DNA from: Nocardioides glacieisoli
GTDB lineage: Bacteria; Actinomycetota; Actinomycetes; Propionibacteriales; Nocardioidaceae
Assembly: GCF_004137245.1 (NCBI RefSeq)
Contig: NZ_SDWS01000002.1
Coordinates: 620,001-684,000 of the forward strand
DNA: 64,000 nt
Direction of reading: 5' to 3'
The notes beneath the pieces are model-generated. The model saw only the letters and a list, made by a program, of their open reading frames with translations, made no database searches and was not told the DNA's origin. This document shows positions 16,462 through 25,041 of this stretch, in pieces (within the stretch, counting starts at the first letter, position 1; every line of letters starts with the position of its first letter). The position numbers and the translations under genes are program-made.

Positions 16462-18842
16462 TGGCAGGCCTCGCAGTTCTCGGGGTTCTCCAGCGAGCAG
16501 GCGAGTGCCTCGTCGTCGGAGAGGGTGGTGGGTGTGGTGGGTGCGTTGACCGACGTCGTCGTCTGCTGGATCCGCGTCGCCGGACGTGAGCGCAGGTAGT
16601 ACGTCGTCTTGAGCCCGGCCTTCCACGCATGGAGGTACATCGACGAGAGCTTCCCGATCGACGGCCCGGCGATGAAGAGGTTGAGCGACTGGCTCTGGTC
16701 GATGTACGCCGACCGCTCCGCGGCCATGTCGATCAGCGCGCGCTGCGGCAGCTCCCACGCGGTGCGGAAGAGCTCGCGCACGTCGTCGGGCAGCTCGCTC
16801 ACGCCCTGCACCGACCCCTCCGCCCGCTTGATCGCCTCGCGGACCTCGGGCGTCCAGAGACCGCGCGCCTTGAGCTCGCGGGTGAGCGCGGCGTTGACCT
16901 GGAGGAACTCGCCGGAGAGCGTCTCGCGCTTGAACAGGTTGGACACCTGCGGCTCGATGCACTCGTAGCAGCCCGCGATCGACGCGATGGTCGCCGTCGG
17001 TGCGATCGCGATGAGCAGCGAGTTGCGCAGCCCGTGCTCGGCGATGTCGGCACGCACCTGTGCCCACCGCTCGGACTGTGCGGGCGACGCGTCCCAGTGG
17101 TCGGGTTGCAGCACGCCAGCGGCGGCCCGCGTCTCGGCGTACGACGGGTGCGGTCCGTGGCGGCGCGCCAGGTCGACCGACACCTCGAGCGCCGTCAGGT
17201 AGATCTCCTCCTGCACCCGGGTCGAGAGCTCGCGCGCCTCGGCCGAGTCGAACGGCAGCCGGAGCGCGAAGAACGCGTCCTGCAGGCCCATCAGCCCGAG
17301 CCCGACCGGGCGCCAGCGTGGGTTGGAGGCGGCCGACTCGGTGCTCGGGTAGTAGTTGATGTCGATGACCCGGTCGAGCAGCGGCACCGCCGTGCGCACG
17401 GTCTCGCGGAGCTTGTCCCAGTCGATGCCGTCGGCGGTCAGGTGCTGGGCGAGGTTGATCGAGCCCAGGTTGCAGACCGCGGTCTCGTCGTCGGAGGACA
17501 CCTCGATGATCTCGGTGCAGAGGTTGGACAGGTGGACGACCGGACCGCCCGCCCCCTGTCCGGGACGCTGATCGCGGGTCTGGTTGCAGGTGCGGTTGCT
17601 GGCGTCCTTGAAGGTCATCCAGCCGTTGCCGGTCTGGGCCAGGGTGCGCATCATCTTCCCGTAGAGCTCGCGCGCCTTGACCTGCCGGACGTAGCGGCCG
17701 TCCTCCTCGGCACGGCGGTAGGCCTCGTCGAACGCGGCACCCCACAGGTCCGGCAGCTCCGGGGCCTGGTCGGGGTCGATCAGCGACCAGTCGGCATCGG
17801 CCTCGACCCGTCGCATGAACTCGTCCGGCACCCAGTGGGCGAGGTTGAGGTTGTGGGTGCGGCGCGCGTCCTCGCCGGTGTTGTCGCGGAGCTCGAGGAA
17901 CTCCTCGACGTCGGGGTGCCACGGCTCGAGGTAGACGCAGGCGGCGCCCTTGCGGCGTCCGCCCTGGTTGACCGCGGAGACCGACGAGTCGAGGGTGCGC
18001 AGGAACGGCACGATGCCGTTGGACTGGCCGTTGGTGCCGCGGATCAGCGCGCCGCGGGAGCGCACCCGGGAGAACCCGATCCCGATGCCGCCGGCGAACT
18101 TCGACAGCTTGGCGACCTGCGCGTAGCGCGCGTAGATCGAGTCGAGGTCGTCGCGGGGGCTGTCGACGAGGTAGCACGACGACATCTGCGTGTGCCGGGT
18201 GCCGGAGTTGAACAGCGTCGGGCTGCTCGGCAGGTAGGCCAGCGACGACATCAGCCGGTAGAACCGGATCGCCTCGCCGGGGCTCTGCGCGAGACCGGAC
18301 GCGACCCGCAGCAGGAAGTACTGCGGCGTCTCGACCACGAGCCGGCTCGACGGGTGGCGGAGCAGGTAGCGGTCGTAGACCGTGCGCAGCCCGAAGTACT
18401 CGAAGCGGTGGTCGGCACCGTCGTCGATCGCGAAGTCGAGCTTGCGGGCGTTGTCCTTGACGAACCGCGCGGTGTCGTCGCCGATCAGGCCCTCGGCGTG
18501 ACCGAGCGCGACCGACTGGCTGAACGACATGACCCCCTGGTTGCGGACCTCCTTGTCGATGTAGCCCGCCAGCAGGCGTGCGGCCAGCCGGGAGTACTGC
18601 GGCTCCTCGCCGATCATCTCCGCGGCCGTCTGGATCGACAGCCGGTCCAGCTCGGCGGTGGTGGCGCCGTCGTACAACCCGCTGATCGTGCGGGTCGCGA
18701 CCCGCATCGGGTCCACGTCGGCCAGGTCGGCGCTGACCCGGTCGACCGCCCGCACGATCTTGTTGACGTCGACAGGCTCGCTGTCGCCGTTCCGCTTGCG
18801 CACCTGCATGGCCGTACGGCCCGGTGACTCGGTGATGGTCAC
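16458..18842 (-). CDS. nrdA: class Ia ribonucleoside-diphosphate reductase, alpha subunit
   Basis: 794 residues. An N-terminal ATP cone (about 12-100) senses ATP/dATP. The catalytic barrel has Cys in TQMSSCYLVD, the NxCxE triad in HLSNLCTEIIE, the partner Cys in AVCNLGSINL, two tyrosines in the YxxxY-like C-terminal region, and the redox tail ending CEACQ. Reduces NDPs to dNDPs. GTG 18842 has SD GGAGAGAG nearby, and this SD is part of a hairpin (18847-18887). The long leader holds a cobalamin riboswitch and the promoter carries two NrdR boxes, so the operon is doubly controlled and probably backed up by a B12-dependent class II enzyme elsewhere. Confidence 0.96.
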   Translation of the reverse strand: MTITESPGRTAMQVRKRNGDSEPVDVNKIVRAVDRVSADLADVDPMRVATRTISGLYDGATTAELDRLSIQTAAEMIGEEPQYSRLAARLLAGYIDKEVRNQGVMSFSQSVALGHAEGLIGDDTARFVKDNARKLDFAIDDGADHRFEYFGLRTVYDRYLLRHPSSRLVVETPQYFLLRVASGLAQSPGEAIRFYRLMSSLAYLPSSPTLFNSGTRHTQMSSCYLVDSPRDDLDSIYARYAQVAKLSKFAGGIGIGFSRVRSRGALIRGTNGQSNGIVPFLRTLDSSVSAVNQGGRRKGAACVYLEPWHPDVEEFLELRDNTGEDARRTHNLNLAHWVPDEFMRRVEADADWSLIDPDQAPELPDLWGAAFDEAYRRAEEDGRYVRQVKARELYGKMMRTLAQTGNGWMTFKDASNRTCNQTRDQRPGQGAGGPVVHLSNLCTEIIEVSSDDETAVCNLGSINLAQHLTADGIDWDKLRETVRTAVPLLDRVIDINYYPSTESAASNPRWRPVGLGLMGLQDAFFALRLPFDSAEARELSTRVQEEIYLTALEVSVDLARRHGPHPSYAETRAAAGVLQPDHWDASPAQSERWAQVRADIAEHGLRNSLLIAIAPTATIASIAGCYECIEPQVSNLFKRETLSGEFLQVNAALTRELKARGLWTPEVREAIKRAEGSVQGVSELPDDVRELFRTAWELPQRALIDMAAERSAYIDQSQSLNLFIAGPSIGKLSSMYLHAWKAGLKTTYYLRSRPATRIQQTTTSVNAPTTPTTLSDDEALACSLENPENCEACQ

Positions 18843-18846
18843 TTCT

Positions 18847-18887
18847 CTCTCCTCGCGAGATGGACGGAGTCCGGGGTCGCGGGAGAG
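18847..18887 (-). promoter_or_regulatory. hairpin sequestering the nrdA ribosome-binding site
   Basis: In mRNA sense, CTCTCC-CGCG (18887 to 18878) pairs with CGCG-A-GGAGAG (18857 to 18847): ten base pairs with one bulged A and a 20-nt loop. The 3' arm contains the GGAGAG Shine-Dalgarno of nrdA, ending 5 bases before the GTG. It fits the expression platform of a translational riboswitch, with the cobalamin aptamer about 100 nt upstream. Confidence 0.72.
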
Positions 18888-18989
18888 GAGGGCGTACGAC
18901 GCTGGCGACGGGGAGTGCCCGCGCAGACGTCGTACGTGCCCACCGGCCGTCCCACGAGGCCTCGGACCACCGCACCCGGACGGGCGCGG

Positions 18990-19178
18990 TGCGCTGGCAG
19001 GTCTTCGGACTCATGGGCACGTCGAACGTTCTCGACCCCTACTGGCCGTCGCTTCCCAGATCGTGCGATCCAGTGCTGTGTGACGGCTGTCGTTCCCACT
19101 CACCGCTGCGGGGCAGTCCCGGACTCACACCGGGTTCCCTGTTGCCTCGACGCGCCTGGATGACGCGCCGAACCAGCT
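18990..19178 (-). promoter_or_regulatory. adenosylcobalamin riboswitch upstream of nrdAB
   Basis: Read on the minus strand, the conserved blocks of the cobalamin aptamer occur in order: AACAGGGAACCCGGTGTGAG and TCCGGGACTGCCCCGCAGC (P3-P6 core), GTGAG, CAGCACTGG, CTGGGAAG, and the 3' box GAGTCCGAAGACCTGCC (ending near 18996). Spacing is normal for RF00174-type elements. It lies directly upstream of nrdA, as described for class Ia nrdABS of Streptomyces, where adenosylcobalamin shuts the operon down. Confidence 0.95.
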
Positions 19179-19185
19179 GCGTGGA

Positions 19186-19232
19186 ACACCATATGTAGGG
19201 CAGATAGCGAAGTGGGGGACCACATCTTGTGT
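19186..19232 (-). promoter_or_regulatory. tandem NrdR boxes in the nrdAB promoter
   Basis: Two 16-bp sites resembling the NrdR consensus ACACTATATCTAGTGT: ACACCATATGTAGGGC (19186-19201) and GGACCACATCTTGTGT (19217-19232), written on the plus strand. Their starts are exactly 31 bp apart, the three-helical-turn spacing typical of functional NrdR box pairs. They lie immediately upstream of the riboswitch and so cover the expected promoter. Confidence 0.72.
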
Positions 19233-19240
19233 CGGCGTGT

Positions 19241-19258
19241 CCTGCGGAAAACCGCAGG
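19241..19258 (-). terminator. hairpin directly after psuG
   Basis: CCTGCGG (19241-19247), loop AAAA, CCGCAGG (19252-19258): a perfect 7-bp stem abutting the psuG stop codon. Likely the terminator of the leftward psuK-psuG operon; it separates that operon from the nrd promoter. Confidence 0.65.
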
Positions 19259-20167
19259 TCAGCGTCCGGCGTACGCCCCGGCGATCGCCGCGCCGAGCCT
19301 CGCGTTGTGCTCCACGAGGGCGATGTTGGCCTTCAGCGACTCGCCGTCGGTGATCTCGACGATGCGCCCGAGGAGGTAGGGCGTCGCGTCCTTGCCGCGG
19401 ATGCCGAGCGCGTCCATGTCGCCGAGCGCCCGGTCGATGATCGCGCCGATCTCGTCGGCGGGGATCTCGGCCTCCGCCGGGATCGGGTTCGCGACGACCA
19501 CGCCGCCGTCGAGCCCGAGGTCCCACTTCGCCTTCATGAGTGCGGCGACCTCGGCGGGGGTGTCGACGCGCATCGGCGCGCCGAACCCCGACGAGCGGGA
19601 GAAGAACGACGGGAACTCGTCGGTGCCGTAGCCCAGCACCGGCACGCCCAGCGTCTCCAGCTTCTCGAGCGTCAGCCCGATGTCGAGGATGCTCTTCACG
19701 CCGGCGCAGACCACGGCCACCGACGTCGTCGACAGCTCGGTGAGGTCCGCCGACACGTCGTACGACGTCTCGGCACCGCGGTGCACGCCGCCGAGCCCGC
19801 CGGTCACGAAGACGCCGATGCCGGCGAGGGCCGCCAGCCGCATCGTCGAGGCGACGGTCGTCGCCCCGTGCAGGCCGCGCGAGACGACGTAGGGCAGGTC
19901 GCGGATGGACACCTTGATGACGGACTCGTCGGAGGCGAGGAGCTCGAGGTCGTCGGGGGAGAGGCCGATCGTCGGCTTCCCGTGCAGGACCGCGATGGTC
20001 GCCGGCACCGCGCCGCCGTCGCGGACGATGCCCTCGACGGTGCGGGCCATCTCGACGTTCTGCGGGTAGGGCATGCCGTGGCTGATGATCGTGCTCTCCA
20101 GCGCGACGACGGGCCGGCCGTCTGAGAGCGCGTCGCGGACCTCGTCGGTGATCGTCAGCATGGACAT
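19259..20167 (-). CDS. psuG: pseudouridine-5'-phosphate glycosidase
   Basis: 302 residues, full length for PsuG. VVALESTIISHGMPYPQN is the family N-terminal signature, and the catalytic Lys lies in CAGVKSILDIGLTLEKLE. GGLGGVHRGAE and FPSFFSRSSGF are further conserved blocks. It splits the C-C glycosidic bond of pseudouridine 5'-phosphate into uracil and ribose 5-phosphate. ATG 20167 overlaps the stop of the upstream PfkB kinase gene by one base (TGATG), so kinase and glycosidase form a two-step pseudouridine salvage operon. Confidence 0.95.
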   Translation of the reverse strand: MSMLTITDEVRDALSDGRPVVALESTIISHGMPYPQNVEMARTVEGIVRDGGAVPATIAVLHGKPTIGLSPDDLELLASDESVIKVSIRDLPYVVSRGLHGATTVASTMRLAALAGIGVFVTGGLGGVHRGAETSYDVSADLTELSTTSVAVVCAGVKSILDIGLTLEKLETLGVPVLGYGTDEFPSFFSRSSGFGAPMRVDTPAEVAALMKAKWDLGLDGGVVVANPIPAEAEIPADEIGAIIDRALGDMDALGIRGKDATPYLLGRIVEITDGESLKANIALVEHNARLGAAIAGAYAGR

Positions 20168-21060
20168 CAGGGCTCCTCGGTGAGTACGACGGCCAGGTCC
20201 GGCCGGACAGTGTGCGGGCTCTCGATGGTGGCGGCCGCCGCGCGGTGGCCCGCGCGCGCCGCCGCGACCGGGTCGGCGCCGTCCAGCCACGCGGCGACCC
20301 ACGCGGCGAGCATCGCGTCGCCGGCACCGGTGACGTCGACGACGGTCGCAGGCTCGGGGGCCAGGTGGACGGGCTCGCTGCCGCTGGTGCACATCCACGA
20401 GCCGTCCGCGCCCTGCCGCACCCAGACGTGCTCGACGCCGCGGGCGTGCAGGTCGGCGACGGACTCGCGCCACTGGTCGGTGGGTCGGCCGGTGACGGCC
20501 GCCAGCTCGTCGGCGTTGGGGGTGACGAGGAAGAGGTCGTGCACGAGGTCGGCGAGCCTCGCGGCCTTGGCGACCGACACCGGCTCGAAGGCCACCCGCA
20601 CGTCCGCTGCCGCGGCTGCCGCCACGACGAGCGACGCCTGCGCGTGGGCGAGGTTGCCGTCCACCACGACCAGCGCGGCATCGCTCAGGTGCACGGTCTC
20701 GAGCACCAGCGCGTCGACGACGGCCATGTCGGAGACCGCCGCGACGAGCTCGCCGGCATCGTCGAGGACAGCGGTGTAGGTGCCGGTCGCGGCGCCCGGC
20801 ACGCGGCGTACGGCCGAGACGTCCGCACCGCACGCGGCCGTCACGCGCAGGGCCTCGTCGCCGAAGGCGTCCTCGCCCACGGCCGACACCAGCCGCACCG
20901 GGGCACCGAGGAGGCCGAGACAGGCGGCGATGTTGCGGCCGACGCCTCCCGGCGAGATCCGCGTGTGGCCGGGGTTGCTCGTGGCGGCGACGAGCGGGGC
21001 GGAGGTGCGGGCGACGACGTCCATGTTGGTGCCGCCGACGACCACCACCCAGTTCTCCAC
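20167..21060 (-). CDS. psuK: PfkB-family carbohydrate kinase, probable pseudouridine kinase
   Basis: 297 residues of the ribokinase/PfkB family. GGTNMDVVART near the start, ISPGGVGRNIAACLGLLG (substrate lid and binding), and VDVTGAGDAMLAAWVAAW with the GAGD anion hole and catalytic Asp. Direct linkage to psuG assigns the substrate: pseudouridine phosphorylated to the 5'-phosphate. GTG 21060 gives VENWVVVVGGTN, the normal family N-terminus. Lies 20 bases after the MFS gene stop on the same strand, so the transporter may belong to the operon. Confidence 0.88.
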   Translation of the reverse strand: MENWVVVVGGTNMDVVARTSAPLVAATSNPGHTRISPGGVGRNIAACLGLLGAPVRLVSAVGEDAFGDEALRVTAACGADVSAVRRVPGAATGTYTAVLDDAGELVAAVSDMAVVDALVLETVHLSDAALVVVDGNLAHAQASLVVAAAAAADVRVAFEPVSVAKAARLADLVHDLFLVTPNADELAAVTGRPTDQWRESVADLHARGVEHVWVRQGADGSWMCTSGSEPVHLAPEPATVVDVTGAGDAMLAAWVAAWLDGADPVAAARAGHRAAAATIESPHTVRPDLAVVLTEEP

Positions 21061-21080
21061 GGGCAGATCCTGACAGAGGG

Positions 21081-22283
21081 TCAGATCTCGTCGTCGACGT
21101 ACGCCGGTCGCGCGACGCGGAGCCCGGCGAAGGTCAACGGCACCGACGTCAGTGCGAGCAGCACCAGCACCAGCGTCCAGTCGCCGGTCGCCTCGTGCAC
21201 CAGGCCGACGGCGAAGGGACCGATCGCGGCCAGGGCGTAGCCGATCGGCTGCACGAAGCCGGAGAGCTGGGCAGTCACCGAGGGGTGCCGCGTGCGTGCG
21301 GTGATGAGCGAGATGGCGGTCGGGAAGGCCAGTCCGGAGAAGCCGAGCGAGAACGCCCACATCCAGGGGACCGTCGCGGGGGCGAGCAGCAGGCCGACGT
21401 AGCCGACCGCGAGCGTCAGTCCGAAGAGCACCATCAGCCCGCGGAGCCCGCGTCCGCGGGCGATCACGGTCGGCATCGCGAGCGCGCCGAGGATGCCGAC
21501 GCCCGAGAGCAGTCCCTGCAGGGCGCCGGCGTGGGACGCGGAGAGCCCGGCGTCGCGGTAGATGGTGGGCACCCAGCCGAACTGGACGTAGGCGTGCATG
21601 GACTGGATGCCGAAGAGCACGGTGAGCGCGATCGCCGTGGGTGAGTGGACCACGCGTCCCGACGGCGCCTCGCCGCTGACGTCGTGCTCGGTCGGCGAAC
21701 GCCGCTCGCGCAGCGCCAGCCACACCCACAGCGGCACCGCGACCGCGAGCAGCACGCCCCACACCCCGAGCCCGGCCTGCCACGAATCCGTCGCCTCCGT
21801 GACGGGGGCGGTGACGATCACCGCGAACGTGGCGCCGACGACGAGCCCGGTGCCGTAGACCGTCATCAGCACGACCGCGTGGCCGTGGGCCTTGACCCAG
21901 GCGGGGACGAGCACGTTGCCGACCGCCATCCCGGACAGGGCCACGACGGTGAGGACGAGGAAGAGCGGCACGCTGTCCGTCGCCACCCGCAGCAGCAGGC
22001 CCGCCGCTGCAGCGGCGAGGCCGATGGCGATGCCCGCGGTCATCCCGACCTTGCGCGCGAAGCCCACCGCGAGCGCGCCGACGACGCCGAAGCAGAGACC
22101 CGGCAGGCCGGTCATCGCACCCGCGATGCCCGCGCTCATGCCGAGGCCGTCGCGCACCTCCTGGAGCACCGGGCCGGGCGACGAGGCGCCCGGTCGCAGG
22201 TTGATCGAGACGAGGACGATCGCGATGACGAGGACGGCGAAGGGGAGGGCTGCGCCGCGCGGGCGGTCATCGACGTCGGACAC
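21081..22283 (-). CDS. MFS transporter, CynX/NimT-like
   Basis: 400 residues with about twelve hydrophobic segments. SINLRPGASSPGPVLQEV in the first loop is the signature of the CynX/NimT (cyanate, 2-nitroimidazole) subgroup of MFS proteins. GTG 22283 starts within the last 17 bases of the upstream DUF3054 gene. The gene precedes psuK-psuG on the same strand with short gaps. Uptake or export of a nucleoside-related compound is possible but only from context. Confidence 0.85.
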   Translation of the reverse strand: MSDVDDRPRGAALPFAVLVIAIVLVSINLRPGASSPGPVLQEVRDGLGMSAGIAGAMTGLPGLCFGVVGALAVGFARKVGMTAGIAIGLAAAAAGLLLRVATDSVPLFLVLTVVALSGMAVGNVLVPAWVKAHGHAVVLMTVYGTGLVVGATFAVIVTAPVTEATDSWQAGLGVWGVLLAVAVPLWVWLALRERRSPTEHDVSGEAPSGRVVHSPTAIALTVLFGIQSMHAYVQFGWVPTIYRDAGLSASHAGALQGLLSGVGILGALAMPTVIARGRGLRGLMVLFGLTLAVGYVGLLLAPATVPWMWAFSLGFSGLAFPTAISLITARTRHPSVTAQLSGFVQPIGYALAAIGPFAVGLVHEATGDWTLVLVLLALTSVPLTFAGLRVARPAYVDDEI

Positions 22284-22614
22284 GTGCAACGACTCTAGGC
22301 AGCACCAGCAGCGCGCCGAGGACGAGGGTGGCGACCACCACGAAGGCGGTGGCCGTGCCCTGGCCGCTCGCCTGTCGCAGCAGCATCCCGACGACCAGCG
22401 CGCCGAGCCAGACGACCACTCCCGAGGCGACTGCCTCGGGCGGACGGCGTACGACGACCAGGGCGGCCCTGGCGACCAGCGTGCCCGCCAGGAACGGCCA
22501 GGCAGTGGTCCACCAGCCGCCGGCGGTGAGGGTGCCGTAGTGGCTGAGTCGGCCGATGACCGCGAAGACGGCAACCAGCATGAGATCGATCACGAGCCAC
22601 CTTCGACCGGACAT
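22267..22614 (-). CDS. DUF3054-like small membrane protein
   Basis: 115 residues, four predicted membrane helices, beginning RRWLVIDLMLVAVFAVIGRL with GRLSH in the first loop and GTLVAR/VWLGALVVGMLLR later, as in DUF3054 proteins of actinobacteria. Function unknown. Overlaps the start of the MFS gene by 17 bases. ATG 22614 faces the cytochrome P450 gene across a 33-bp divergent region, so both promoters must be very compact. Confidence 0.75.
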   Translation of the reverse strand: MSGRRWLVIDLMLVAVFAVIGRLSHYGTLTAGGWWTTAWPFLAGTLVARAALVVVRRPPEAVASGVVVWLGALVVGMLLRQASGQGTATAFVVVATLVLGALLVLPRVVARVRRR

Positions 22615-22647
22615 GGGACCGACCCTAGGCACAGCTACTGTCGGGAC

Positions 22648-23937
22648 ATGAAGTCGACGGTCCACTGGGGCGTGGCCCACGGGCTGCCCACGCTGTTCCT
22701 GCGGCGGGCCGCAGCTCGCGGGGACCTGCAGGCACAGCTCATCCGGGTCGGGTCGATGGGTTCGGAGGAGAGGGTCTTCGACCTCATCGAGGACATCCGC
22801 TCGCGCGGCCCGCTCTACCGCTCCGGCATCGGGCAGGTGGCGACCAGCCACGCCGCCGTACGCCAGGTGCTGACCAGCGACGACTTCCGCTCGGGGCTGC
22901 CGACCGACGAGGGGATGCTCGGCCGGATCGGTCGGTGGGCCTCACCCACCACGCTCCACCCGGTGCAGCCGCCGTCGCTGCTGGTGACCGAGCCGCCCGA
23001 CCACACCCGCTACCGCAAGCTGGTCACCCGGGTCTTCACGATGCGTGCGGTCGAGCGGCTGCGCGAGCGCACCGAGGAGATCGCGGCCGACCTGCTCGAC
23101 GCCCTCGAGCCGCGGGCGACGAGCCCGGTCGACCTGGTCGAGTCCTACTGCGCGCAGCTGCCGGTGACCGTCATCGCCGAGATCCTCGGGGTCCCGGACG
23201 CCGAGCGCGGGAAGGTCCTCGACTTCGGGTCGGCGGCCGCGCCGAGCCTCGACCTCGGGCTGGGACTGGCCCGCTACCGCTCGGTCTCGCAGGCGCTGGC
23301 GCGCTTCGACGCCTGGCTCGGCGACCACCTCGAGCACCTGCGACGCGAGCCCGGCGACAACCTGCTGAGCCAGCTCGTCGCGGCGCGCGAGGACGGGCAG
23401 GGCCTCGACGAGACCGAGCTCAAGGCCACCGCCGGCCTGGTCCTCGCCGCCGGCTTCGAGACGACCGTGAACCTCCTCGGCAACGGCATCGCGCTGCTCC
23501 ACGAGCACCCGTCCGAGCGGGCTCGCGTGGTCGAGGACCCGTCGCTGTGGACCAACGTCGTCGAGGAGGCGCTGCGGCTAGACCCGCCGGTGCTGCTCAC
23601 CGGGCGGATGGCGCTGCGCGACACCGAGGTCGCCGGCCAGTCCGTCCGCGCCGGGTCGATGGTGACCGCGATCCTCGGCGCCGCCAACCGCGACCCCGAG
23701 GTCTTCGACGACCCGGTGCGCTTCGACGTCGGCCGCGCCAACGCCCGCGAGCACATCGCCTTCTCTGCCGGGCGGCACCACTGCCTCGGCGCCCAGCTGG
23801 CGCGGATGGAGGGCGAGGTCGGGCTGCGCGCGATCTGGGACCGCTACCCCGACCTGCGCCTCGAGCCGGGCGCCCGTCGTCGGGAGACCCGCATCCTGCG
23901 TGGCTACGAGCGACTTCCCGCCACGCTGCGTCCCTAG
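22648..23937 (+). CDS. cytochrome P450
   Basis: 429 residues. All core motifs are present: I-helix oxygen-activation AGFETTVNLLGN, K-helix ExxR in EEALRLDPPVLL, the PERF-like region DPVRFDVGRANAREH and heme-binding loop FSAGRHHCLGAQLAR with the thiolate Cys. Typical soluble bacterial class I P450 needing ferredoxin and a reductase; no redox partner is adjacent (the 3' FNR fragment at 12841 is far away and broken). Substrate unknown. Confidence 0.93.
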   Translation: MKSTVHWGVAHGLPTLFLRRAAARGDLQAQLIRVGSMGSEERVFDLIEDIRSRGPLYRSGIGQVATSHAAVRQVLTSDDFRSGLPTDEGMLGRIGRWASPTTLHPVQPPSLLVTEPPDHTRYRKLVTRVFTMRAVERLRERTEEIAADLLDALEPRATSPVDLVESYCAQLPVTVIAEILGVPDAERGKVLDFGSAAAPSLDLGLGLARYRSVSQALARFDAWLGDHLEHLRREPGDNLLSQLVAAREDGQGLDETELKATAGLVLAAGFETTVNLLGNGIALLHEHPSERARVVEDPSLWTNVVEEALRLDPPVLLTGRMALRDTEVAGQSVRAGSMVTAILGAANRDPEVFDDPVRFDVGRANAREHIAFSAGRHHCLGAQLARMEGEVGLRAIWDRYPDLRLEPGARRRETRILRGYERLPATLRP

Positions 23938-23966
23938 TTGGCTTGCAGGCGCGATACCGTCCGGCG

Positions 23967-25016
23967 GTGTCGATCCGGGGAGCAGTACGCCTGCTCGTGC
24001 TGCTGCTGACCGCCACCCTTCTCGGGGTCGCGTCCCCCGCGCTCGCCGACGACTCCGTCCCGCGTCCCGTCCTCGGCGTCGACTTCCCCGACCCGGCCGT
24101 CGTCGCCACCGGGTCGGGCCTGGTCGCCTACTCCACCGGCGACCGCGTGCCCCATGCCTGGTCGCGCAGCGCCGACGGTCCGTGGCGGCGCGGCCCCGGG
24201 CTGCTCACCCACAAGCCGTCGTGGTCGCGCGACGGCGGGATCTGGGCGGTCGACGTCGCACGCGTCCGGGGCACGTGGCTCCTCTACTACGCGACGCCCG
24301 TGCCGAGCCTGGGCGCGACCGGTCGCTGCATCGGCGTCGCCCGCTCCGGGTCCGCGCGCGGTCCGTTCCGCCCGGTCGGGCGCCGTCCGCTGGTGTGTCC
24401 GTCGTACACCCGGGTGCCCACGGCGCAGGACCCGCTCCTGCCGCGCGACCCCACCCTCCCGCGCGCCGGCGTGATCGACCCGTCCTTCTTCCGCGACGCC
24501 GACGGCACGCCGTACCTCCTCTACAAGACCGACCGCATCCCCTCGACCGTCCGCATCGTCCCGCTCGCGCCGACCGGGCAGTCGGTCGCGCCCGGCGCGA
24601 CCAGCCTCGAGCTGGTGCGCTCGGCCGGCGTGATCGAGAACCCCGTCCTCACCCAGCGTCCCGAGGGCTACGTCATGTTCGCGTCGGAGGGCGACTGGAC
24701 CCGGTGCGGCTACGCGACGACGTGGCGGTCGTCGCCGCTGCTGCTCGACTGGTCGGCCGCCGTGCCGACGACCCTGCTCGACACCGTGACGACGCCGCTC
24801 TGCGGGCCCGGCGGCGCGGACCTCGTCGAGGGCAGCGGCGGCCGGACGCTGGCGTTCCTCCACGGCTGGACCTGCCGCGGCACCGACCTCCCGTGCGTCG
24901 GCCGGGGCAAGTGGGACATGAAGCCGCGCCAGCGCGGCATCCGGGCGATGTACGCCGCCGAGCTGGGCTGGGTCGGCGGTGTGCCGGAGGTCACCGGCTG
25001 GCTCCGGGCTCCCTGA
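23967..25016 (+). CDS. secreted glycoside hydrolase, GH43-like (five-bladed propeller)
   Basis: 349 residues. GTG 23967 opens a signal peptide (VSIRGAVRLLVLLLTATLL, then ASPALADD). The mature part shows the three GH43 carboxylates: Asp in VDFPDPAVV, Asp in GVIDPSFFRDADGTPYLLYK and Glu in AGVIENPVL. Several cysteines suggest disulfides outside the cell. Activity on arabinose- or xylose-containing glycans would be typical for the family, but specificity is not readable. Begins 29 bases after the P450 stop. Confidence 0.82.
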   Translation: MSIRGAVRLLVLLLTATLLGVASPALADDSVPRPVLGVDFPDPAVVATGSGLVAYSTGDRVPHAWSRSADGPWRRGPGLLTHKPSWSRDGGIWAVDVARVRGTWLLYYATPVPSLGATGRCIGVARSGSARGPFRPVGRRPLVCPSYTRVPTAQDPLLPRDPTLPRAGVIDPSFFRDADGTPYLLYKTDRIPSTVRIVPLAPTGQSVAPGATSLELVRSAGVIENPVLTQRPEGYVMFASEGDWTRCGYATTWRSSPLLLDWSAAVPTTLLDTVTTPLCGPGGADLVEGSGGRTLAFLHGWTCRGTDLPCVGRGKWDMKPRQRGIRAMYAAELGWVGGVPEVTGWLRAP

Positions 25017-25041
25017 GGCCGGACCGTCCTAGGCTCGGCCC

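Noticed and set aside
15439..19020. 1193-residue open frame on the minus strand spanning nrdB and the nrdA region
   Set aside because: Only its last 340 codons (nrdB) are real; the rest is the shadow of nrdA in another frame, Arg/Pro/Gly-rich without domains.
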